Shown here one piece after another: positions 58,672 to 64,000 of a DNA stretch of 64,000 bases. Made by a program: the position numbers and the translations under genes. The notes under the pieces are model-generated. The model worked only from the letters and a program-made list of their open reading frames with translations. It searched no databases and was not told the origin of the DNA. The first letter of the stretch is position 1; each line of letters opens with the position of its first letter. The stretch is from UBA2386 sp046306335. GTDB taxonomy: Bacteria > Planctomycetota > UBA1135 > UBA2386. The DNA lies in NCBI GenBank assembly GCA_046306335.1, contig JBKDXM010000044.1:1-64000 (forward strand). The letters are read 5' to 3'.

Positions 58672-60086
58672 GCGAGCCGCGCCGCATCACCGGCACGCAC
58701 GTCTATTCCTACGTGAAGTGCCCGCACCTCGCGGCGCTCGACCTGCACCTGCCGCGCGCCGCCCGCCGCGCGCCGCACCCCTGGGAGGAGTTCGCCGCCC
58801 AGCGCGGCCGCGACCACGAGACCAAGCTCGTCGCCACGCTCGCCGTGCAGGCCCCGGCCTACCCCGACCGCGACTTCGCCGCCGGCGCGGCGGCCACCCT
58901 GGCCCTGCTCCGCGGCGGCGCGCCGCTGGTCCATCAGGCGGTGCTGCTGGCAGACGACCGGCTCGGCCTGCCCGACCTGCTGCGCCGGGTGCCCGGCGGC
59001 AGCGACCTCGGCGACTTCCACTACGAGGTGCTCGACGTGAAGTCGTCGGGCCGCATGCGCGGCGACCAGATCCTGCAGGTCGTCTTCTATGCGCAACTGC
59101 TGGCGACGGTGCAGGGCCGCCTGCCCGAGCACGGCGGCATCCTGCTGAAGGACGGCCGCGAGGAACGATTCCGCATCGCCGACTACGGTGCGGCCTGCGA
59201 CGAGGTGGTCGCAGCGCTGCGGCGGCTGCGCGGTGACTTGTCGGCCTCGCGGCCGACGCTGCAGGCCGGCTGCAGCCACTGCTACCACGACCAGCGCTGC
59301 CTGCCCGAACTGGCGGCGCGCCGCGACCTGTCGCTGGTCGCCGGCATGACGCCCGGCGCGCGCGCGATCCTCGAAGGCGTCGGCTGCCGCACGGTCGAGG
59401 ACCTCGCCGCCTTCCATCCCGACGGCCCGCGCGCGCGCGGCCACCTCGACACCGCGCTGGTCCGCCGGCTACGGCGCGCGGCCGAGGCGACGTGCGCCGG
59501 CGCGCCGCTGCCCGAGGCCCGCCCGCGCTCGCCGGCCGAGCGCCTCGACCAGGGCGCGCTCGTGCACCTGCTGACCGACCCGTACGCCGACCGCGTGCTG
59601 GCGATCGGCGTGCTGCACCCGGCGACGGCCGACGGGCGTTTTGCCTGCGAGCTGCCCGGCAGCCGCGACGAGGAGTGGCCGGCGTTCGAGCGGCTGGTCG
59701 CCGACCTGCCGGCCCGCGCGCCACTGCTGCACTTCGGCCCGGCGCTGCCGCACTGGTGCGAGGAGCGCACCTACGCGCACGAAGCCGACCCCGCCGTCGA
59801 AGCGCGCTTCGTCGACCTGCACAAACGCCTGCGCGGCGCGGCCACCTACCCGCGGCCGGTGTTCGACCTCGCCGACCTCGTGCGCGTGGGCCTCGGCCGC
59901 GATCCGCTGCGCGCCGGCCACGCCGGCGCTGCGGGCATGTGGGCCGGCGAACCCGACGGCGCCTCGCGGCTGGCGGCGAAGCTGCGCGCGGACCTGCTCG
60001 ACCTGGCGGAACTCAAGGCGCGCCTGCTCGACGCGCACGCCGCGACGCCGCCGCCAACCGCGACCGCGGCTGCGGCCGGCGAGTAG
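58668..60086 (+). CDS. TM0106-family RecB/Cas4-like Fe-S nuclease with degenerate RNase H half
   Basis: A 472-residue protein from ATG 58668, coupled to the oxidoreductase. The N-terminal half is a PD-(D/E)XK nuclease: Asp103 in GLPDLL, Asp123-Val-Lys125 in VLDVKSS, and the Q...Y helix QILQVVFYAQLL. Four cysteines match the Cas4/AddB iron-sulfur pattern: Cys18 (VKCPH), then Cys202, Cys205 and Cys211 (C-x2-C-x5-C). A helix-hairpin-helix-like stretch (GARAILEGVGCRTVEDLAAF) follows. The C-terminal half resembles the RNase H-like domain of this family, but the expected acidic 'FDIE' strand reads VHLLTDPYADRV, so that half has probably lost its catalysis. A matching SF1 helicase is encoded at 16608-18350. 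Confidence 0.87.
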   Translation: MSEPRRITGTHVYSYVKCPHLAALDLHLPRAARRAPHPWEEFAAQRGRDHETKLVATLAVQAPAYPDRDFAAGAAATLALLRGGAPLVHQAVLLADDRLGLPDLLRRVPGGSDLGDFHYEVLDVKSSGRMRGDQILQVVFYAQLLATVQGRLPEHGGILLKDGREERFRIADYGAACDEVVAALRRLRGDLSASRPTLQAGCSHCYHDQRCLPELAARRDLSLVAGMTPGARAILEGVGCRTVEDLAAFHPDGPRARGHLDTALVRRLRRAAEATCAGAPLPEARPRSPAERLDQGALVHLLTDPYADRVLAIGVLHPATADGRFACELPGSRDEEWPAFERLVADLPARAPLLHFGPALPHWCEERTYAHEADPAVEARFVDLHKRLRGAATYPRPVFDLADLVRVGLGRDPLRAGHAGAAGMWAGEPDGASRLAAKLRADLLDLAELKARLLDAHAATPPPTATAAAAGE

Positions 60087-60261
60087 GCCGCGGCGGCACG
60101 CGCAGCGCACCCGGCGGCGTACCCGGCAGCGCACCCGGCGGCCCGACCGGCCATGACGACGACTTCCCGGCTGCCCGCGGCCGCATCCTTGCCCCGTCGC
60201 CCGCGCTGCTCGTCCGGCGTACCGTGCCCCGCCTCACACCAAGGCAACCCCACCCGTTCCC

Positions 60262-60840
60262 ATGCCCTCCAAGGCCAAGACCGTCGCCGAGTACCTCGCA
60301 TCCCTGCCCGCCGACCGCCGCGAGGCGATCGCCGCGGTGCGCACCACGATCCTCGCCAACCTCGACCGCGGCATCGAGGAAGGCATGAGCTACGGCATGA
60401 TCGGCTACCACGTGCCGCACGCCGTCTTCCCGGCCGGCTACCACTGCGACCCCAAGCAGCCGCTGCCGTACGCGGGCCTCGCGTCGCAGTCCGGCCACAT
60501 GGCGCTGTACCTGATGGGCGTCTACTTCGACCCGGCCGACGCCAAGTGGCTGGCCGACGCCTGGAAGAAGACGGGCAAGAAGCTCGACATGGGCAAGTCG
60601 TGCATCCGCTTCAAGAAGCTCGACGACGTGCCGCTCGACGTGGTCGGCGCGGCGATCCGCCGCATGCCGCTCGCGAAGTACGTCGGCATGTACGAGGCGC
60701 AGTTGGCGCAGATGGGCAAGGGCAAGGCCGCGAAAGCCGCCAAGGCGGCGAGCAAGCAGCCGGCGGCGAAGAAGGCCGCCGCCCCGGCCAAGGCGGCGGG
60801 CAAGAAGGTCGCCGCAAAGGCGGCTGCGAAGAAGGCGTAG
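60262..60840 (+). CDS. DUF1801 protein with histone-H1-like Ala/Lys tail
   Basis: A 192-residue protein. Residues about 1-150 match DUF1801: AEYLASLPADRREAIAAVRTTI, the GMSYGMIGYHVPHAVFPAG core, PLPYAGLASQSGHMALYLMGVY, GKSCIRFKKLDDVPLDVVGAAI. From about 152 the chain is Ala/Lys-rich (KAAK- and PAAKK-type repeats), like eukaryotic and bacterial H1-like tails that bind DNA without sequence choice. A second DUF1801 protein with a basic tail lies at 1997-2569. The domain is intact; the tail implies nucleoid association, which is inference. Confidence 0.88.
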   Translation: MPSKAKTVAEYLASLPADRREAIAAVRTTILANLDRGIEEGMSYGMIGYHVPHAVFPAGYHCDPKQPLPYAGLASQSGHMALYLMGVYFDPADAKWLADAWKKTGKKLDMGKSCIRFKKLDDVPLDVVGAAIRRMPLAKYVGMYEAQLAQMGKGKAAKAAKAASKQPAAKKAAAPAKAAGKKVAAKAAAKKA

Positions 60841-60875
60841 GCCGCCCGGCAGCCCGGCAGCCCGACCCCGGCCGC

Positions 60876-61661
60876 CTACGGCAGCCGCCGCAGCCGCAGG
60901 TTGCGGTACTCGACCTTGGCGCCTTCCGACTCCAGCGCCAGGAAACCCGTCGCCGGCTCGCACTTGCTGCCGCCGGTGACCTCCTCGCCGTTGACCCACA
61001 GGCGGATCTCGCCGTTGACGGCGCGCACGTAGTAGTGGTTCCACTCGCCGGCCGGCTTGACCAGCCGCTGGCGCGGGAAGCTGCGCGAGCTCTTCGGATT
61101 GCCGACCGTGTACGTCTCGCCGCCGGGCAGCGTGTACGTGCGCTGCGGATCGTGCGCGACCATCTTGGCGTTGCCGACCGGGAAGACGTCGCCGTGGCTG
61201 GTGAACCAGTCCGAGCGTTTGCCGTGCTGCTGCAGCCACTGGTCCTCCAGGCCGAGGTCGAGCACCTGCACCTCGATGCCGTGGCGCGGCAGCGTGCCCT
61301 TGGGCAGGTCGGTGAACGCCGCCTCGGGGCACCAGACGAACAGGCCCGAGTTGCCGGCGAAGACGTGGTGCTTCCACTCGACGACGAGTTCGAAGTTGGT
61401 CAACGCCTCGCCCTTGAGGCGCGCACCGCCGTTGGGCACGCCGGTGCAGACGATGACGCCGTCCTGCTCGCGCCACGTGTCGGCGTCGCCGTTGACGTTG
61501 TGGAAGTCGGCGAGCGTCAACGCCTGCCAGCCGGGGCCGTCGCCGTCGACAAAGGCGCGCGGCAGCGGCGCGGCGAGCGTCCAGGCCACCGTGCACGGCA
61601 CGACCGGGGCGGCGACGAAGGCGAGGACGAGGAACGACGCCGAACCGGCGGACGATGCCAT
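60876..61661 (-). CDS. DUF1080 (3-keto-disaccharide hydrolase-like) exported protein
   Basis: A 261-residue protein with a signal peptide (about 1-23, AFVAAPVVPC). Then the concanavalin-like jelly roll of the DUF1080/3-keto-disaccharide hydrolase family: WQALTLADFHNVNGDADTWREQDGVIVCTGVPNGGARLKGEALTNFELVVEWKH, SGLFVW, GIEVQVLDL, EWNHYYVRAVNGEIRLWVNGEEV, and PATGFLALESEGAKVEYRNLRLRRL. Such proteins are very numerous in Planctomycetota and are thought to cleave oxidised disaccharides. TAGACT (complement of 61668-61673) lies six bases before its start. Confidence 0.93.
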   Translation of the reverse strand: MASSAGSASFLVLAFVAAPVVPCTVAWTLAAPLPRAFVDGDGPGWQALTLADFHNVNGDADTWREQDGVIVCTGVPNGGARLKGEALTNFELVVEWKHHVFAGNSGLFVWCPEAAFTDLPKGTLPRHGIEVQVLDLGLEDQWLQQHGKRSDWFTSHGDVFPVGNAKMVAHDPQRTYTLPGGETYTVGNPKSSRSFPRQRLVKPAGEWNHYYVRAVNGEIRLWVNGEEVTGGSKCEPATGFLALESEGAKVEYRNLRLRRLP

Positions 61662-61667
61662 GGCCGG

Positions 61668-61673
61668 AGTCTA
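61668..61673 (-). promoter_or_regulatory. -10-like hexamer before the DUF1080 gene
   Basis: Read on the minus strand, TAGACT stands six bases before the ATG at 61661, so an mRNA from it would be leaderless. No ribosome-binding site is visible between the two, which agrees with leaderless initiation. Confidence 0.5.
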
Positions 61674-61753
61674 GGCATTTGCGCCACGGGACGCGCGTCG
61701 ATCCGGCGCGTGGATCCGCCCAAGAGCGGCGGCATGATCCGCGGGCGCAACGC

Positions 61754-62599
61754 ATGGAACCGAGTCCGCAGACCAACCCCGCCGCGCCGGCGCGCATCCT
61801 GATCAGCGGCTGCGTGATCGCTCACAATGAGCACGATCGCATCGCCGACTGCCTGCGTTCGCTGGCGTTCTGCGACGACGTCGTCGTCGTCGACAGCGGC
61901 AGCACGGATGGCACCGACCGCATCGCCCGCGACCTCGGCGCGCGCGTCGTCACCAACGCGCCGTTCCCGGGCCACAAGGAGCAGAAGCAGTTCGCGGTCG
62001 AGCTGGCGCGCCACGACTGGGTGTTCTGCCTCGACGCCGACGAACGGGCGTCCCCGGCGCTGGTCGCTCGCGTGCGCGAACTCGCCGCCGCCGCCGCGCT
62101 CGCCGGCGCCGGCTACGAGTTCCCGCGGCAGAACTACTACCTCGGCCGCATCCTGCGGTTCGGACTGCACGTGCCGGACCGCAAGCTGCGGCTGTTCGAT
62201 CGCCGGCGGGCGCGCTGGGGCGGCCTGAACCCGCACGACCACGTCGAGCCGGCAGCCGGCGCGGCCGTCGCCCGGATCGACGCGCCGATCGTGCACCTGA
62301 GCTACCGCGACGCGGCCCACCATCGCGCGACGCGCGCCAAGTTCGCCGACATCGCCGCGCAGGCGCTGTTCGCGGCGGGCCGGCGGGCGACTACCTACGA
62401 CCGCTTGGTGCGGCCGCCGGCCGTGTTCTGCAAGTCGCTGCTGCTCAAGCTCGGCTTCCTCGACGGTTGGCGCGGGCTGGCGCAGGCGGCGACGTCGGCG
62501 CACTACGTCTGGCTGAAGTACCGCCGGTTGGCGGCGCTCGCCGACGCAACGCAGGCCCGCGCCGCGGCGGCCGGTCAGCCGCCGAGCGCGCGGCCGTAG
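61754..62599 (+). CDS. Glycosyltransferase family 2 (WaaE/KdtX-like)
   Basis: A 281-residue GT-A transferase from ATG 61754. ISGCVIAHNEHDRIADCLRSL, VVVVDSGSTDGTDRIARDLGA, PGHKEQKQFAVELARHDWVFCLDADERA and YEFPRQNYYLGRILRFG match the WaaE/KdtX-like beta-1,4-glucosyltransferase subgroup of lipopolysaccharide-core enzymes, including the DxD (DAD). VPDRKLRLFDRRRARWGGLNPHDHVE holds the conserved acceptor histidine. It is cytoplasmic and membrane-associated. Its 3' end overlaps the convergent GT4 gene by 25 bp. Confidence 0.92.
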   Translation: MEPSPQTNPAAPARILISGCVIAHNEHDRIADCLRSLAFCDDVVVVDSGSTDGTDRIARDLGARVVTNAPFPGHKEQKQFAVELARHDWVFCLDADERASPALVARVRELAAAAALAGAGYEFPRQNYYLGRILRFGLHVPDRKLRLFDRRRARWGGLNPHDHVEPAAGAAVARIDAPIVHLSYRDAAHHRATRAKFADIAAQALFAAGRRATTYDRLVRPPAVFCKSLLLKLGFLDGWRGLAQAATSAHYVWLKYRRLAALADATQARAAAAGQPPSARP

Positions 62600-63714
62600 A
62601 CGGCGAGGTGCTTGTCGACGTACGCGCCGGCGCGGAAGCCGTCGTCGAGGCGCGCCGCGCCGCCAGCGGTGAGACGCGCCGTCAGCGCGGCATCGCCCGC
62701 GACGCGCAGCAGCGCGGCGGCGAGTCCGGCGTGGTCCTCGGCCGCGAACAGCAAGCCCGACACCTCGTGCTGGATCAGCTGCGCCAGCCCGCCGACGCGG
62801 CTGGCGACGACGGGCTTGCCCGCGCCGAGCGCTTCGAGCGCCGCGACGCCGAGCCCTTCGGCGCGCGATGCCAGCACGAAACAGTCGCACGCGGCCAGCA
62901 GGTCGCCGATGTCGGTGCGATTGCCGAGGAAGCGTACCGCTCCGGCGACGCCGAGGCTCGCCGCGAGCGCCTGCAGCCGGACGGCCTCCGGTCCGTCGCC
63001 GGCGACGACGAGCACCGCGTCGCGGCCGACGGCAGCGTCGCGCAGCGCGGCGAACGCGCGCAGCAGCACGTCGACGCCCTTGCGGTGGACCAGCTGCGCT
63101 GCGGTCAACACGACCCAGTTGCGTACGTCGACGCCGAGGGCGACGCGCGTCGCGGCGCGACCGCGCACCGGCGCCGCGCGCGCTTCGTCCAAGGCGTCCG
63201 GGATCAGCGTGATGCGGTCCGCAGCGACGCCGCCGGCGACGAGGCAGTCGACGACCGCCGGCGAGATGGCGACGACGCCACGGGCGACGCGCTCGTAGAC
63301 GAAGCGCGTGCGCCAGCCGGCGCGGACGCGGCGGTCCATGCGCCGGGTGACGACCGCCGGCGCGCCGGCGAACCACGCCGCCAAACTGCCCAGCCACGCG
63401 GCCTTGCCCGTGTGCAGGTGCAACAGCGCGGCGCATCGGGCGATGCGGGCGAGTCGCCACGCCGAGAGCAGATCGAACGGATTGCGCAAGCCGAGCGCGC
63501 CAACCGCATGGCCGCGTTCGCGCGCCGCCGCGGCGATCGCGCTGTCCGGCGGCGCGACCAGCGTCTGCGGGATGCCGAGTCGGGCGAGGCCGTCCATCAG
63601 CACGAGGACCTGCACTTCGCCGCCCGAGAAGCCGCGCTCGGTGTCGACGTGGACGACGCCGCCGCCCGCACGCAGGGCGCTGACGACGGTGGCCGTGGAA
63701 TCGCTCGGGTGCAC
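62575..63714 (-). CDS. Glycosyltransferase family 4
   Basis: A 379-residue GT-B transferase. GTG 63714 is chosen because the following VVHVDTERGFSGGEVQVLVLMDGLARLG is the normal N-terminal loop, while the longer frame starting at 63936 translates repeat DNA. Donor-site residues: VVLTAAQLVHRKGVDVLLRAFAAL, AVLVVAGDGPEAVRLQ, VRFLGNRTDIGDLLAACDCFVLASRAEGLGVAALEALGAGKPVVAS with both acidic residues (EG...E). It resembles transferases that build the inner core of lipopolysaccharide-like lipids. Confidence 0.92.
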   Translation of the reverse strand: MHPSDSTATVVSALRAGGGVVHVDTERGFSGGEVQVLVLMDGLARLGIPQTLVAPPDSAIAAAARERGHAVGALGLRNPFDLLSAWRLARIARCAALLHLHTGKAAWLGSLAAWFAGAPAVVTRRMDRRVRAGWRTRFVYERVARGVVAISPAVVDCLVAGGVAADRITLIPDALDEARAAPVRGRAATRVALGVDVRNWVVLTAAQLVHRKGVDVLLRAFAALRDAAVGRDAVLVVAGDGPEAVRLQALAASLGVAGAVRFLGNRTDIGDLLAACDCFVLASRAEGLGVAALEALGAGKPVVASRVGGLAQLIQHEVSGLLFAAEDHAGLAAALLRVAGDAALTARLTAGGAARLDDGFRAGAYVDKHLAVYGRALGG

Positions 63715-63728
63715 GCGGTCGACGCGAC

Positions 63729-63734
63729 AGCCTA
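63729..63734 (-). promoter_or_regulatory. -10-like hexamer before the last glycosyltransferase
   Basis: TAGGCT read on the minus strand, 14 bases before the GTG at 63714; the same hexamer occurs before the PKS gene (complement of 40769-40774). It supports the GTG start over the longer frame. Confidence 0.45.
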
Positions 63735-63821
63735 GGACTCTGCGCCACGGAAGGCCACGCCGCCCCCCCCGCGCCCCGCAGCAGCTACCGGTCGTCTGTT
63801 GCCGCCCCTCCGTTCGCTCTG

Positions 63822-63909
63822 CTCTGTGGTCTCTGTGTCCTCTGTGGTTGTCCTGCTTCTGCAGCAGCAGATTTGAACCGCAGAGAGCACAGAGGGCACC
63901 GAGACCAGA
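63822..63909. repeat. Imperfect inverted repeat built from CTCTGTG units
   Basis: The left arm (63822-63849) consists of 9-base-spaced TCTGTG units; the right arm (63876-63909) carries the complementary CAGAG units. The inner 19 bases pair with 16 matches across a 26-base spacer. Its composition differs from flanking genes. Short (C)TCTGTGG / CCGCAGAG repeats of this look occur between genes in several high-GC environmental bacteria and give rise to spurious 'NHRGHRDH'-type peptides; this one does so too. The rest of 63715-64000 shows no gene. Confidence 0.6.
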
Positions 63910-64000
63910 CACCAAGAGCCCGGCCGCAAGCAGCACCCATCAGGCGCGGTGCAGCGGGTTGCAGTCCGCGCGCCGGCGCGCGCCTGCGGGTCCGGACGCT

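Noticed and set aside
63715..63936. Extension of the last glycosyltransferase to the ATG at 63936
   Set aside because: The added residues translate the CTCTGTG repeat (NHRGHRDHRAERTE-type peptide); GTG 63714 has a promoter-like hexamer before it.

Overview
The window is about 64 kb of very GC-rich bacterial chromosome. Organism: the mix of a 3-keto-disaccharide hydrolase (DUF1080) protein, a secreted HEAT/von Willebrand A protein, a secreted PQQ-type sugar dehydrogenase, an hpnCDE squalene locus, a large exopolysaccharide locus, short 'Ala-Gln' signal peptides and an integron with reversed integrase fits an environmental Planctomycetota-like lineage. This is inference from gene content; no rRNA or tRNA gene was recognised. 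Because of the base composition nearly every gene carries long open shadow frames, which are left out.

Layout. 1-1.9 kb: the edge of a chromosomal integron. It holds one gene cassette with a recognisable attC site, a candidate attI, and an integron integrase that points the same way as its cassette and lacks the conserved LLGH segment. 2.0-5.3 kb: a DUF1801 protein, a HEAT/VWA protein and a protein with a duplicated small domain. 5.3-8.8 kb: hpnC-hpnD-hpnE, the three-step route from farnesyl diphosphate to squalene. 9.2-15.2 kb: a DUF669-like protein with an SSB-type tail, a DUF4388 protein, NAD-dependent DNA ligase, a tiny membrane protein, a fused APH/ATPase protein and an orphan. 15.2-18.4 kb: a CoA-transferase and a superfamily-1 helicase.

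18.4-47 kb is a large cell-surface polysaccharide/glycolipid region: seven glycosyltransferases, a PMT-type membrane transferase, an O-antigen ligase/polymerase-like protein, a 2OG-Fe(II) oxygenase, a G8-domain lipoprotein, a single-module type I polyketide synthase (KS-AT-KR-DH-ACP-TE), and an export operon (WecG-type transferase, two related small membrane proteins, Wza-like lipoprotein, Wzz-like protein with a degenerate kinase domain). The likely logic is that the PKS makes a lipid acyl chain used together with the sugar chain. 46.9-64 kb is mixed: a large membrane-anchored protein with carboxypeptidase-regulatory-like modules, an ACT protein, a secreted protein, an MFS transporter, a deoxyhypusine-synthase-like enzyme, a C-terminally short protoporphyrinogen-oxidase-like protein, an abundant-type porin, a molybdopterin oxidoreductase overlapping a Cas4-like Fe-S nuclease, a DUF1801 protein with a histone-H1-like tail, a DUF1080 protein and two more glycosyltransferases.

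Several genes carry a TA-rich hexamer of the form TANNCT a short distance upstream of the start codon, a likely sigma-70 -10 element with short or absent leaders. Tight stop/start overlaps (GTGA, ATGA, TGATG) show translational coupling in hpnD-hpnE, ligA-small ORF, PKS-glycosyltransferase, the export operon and the oxidoreductase-nuclease pair.
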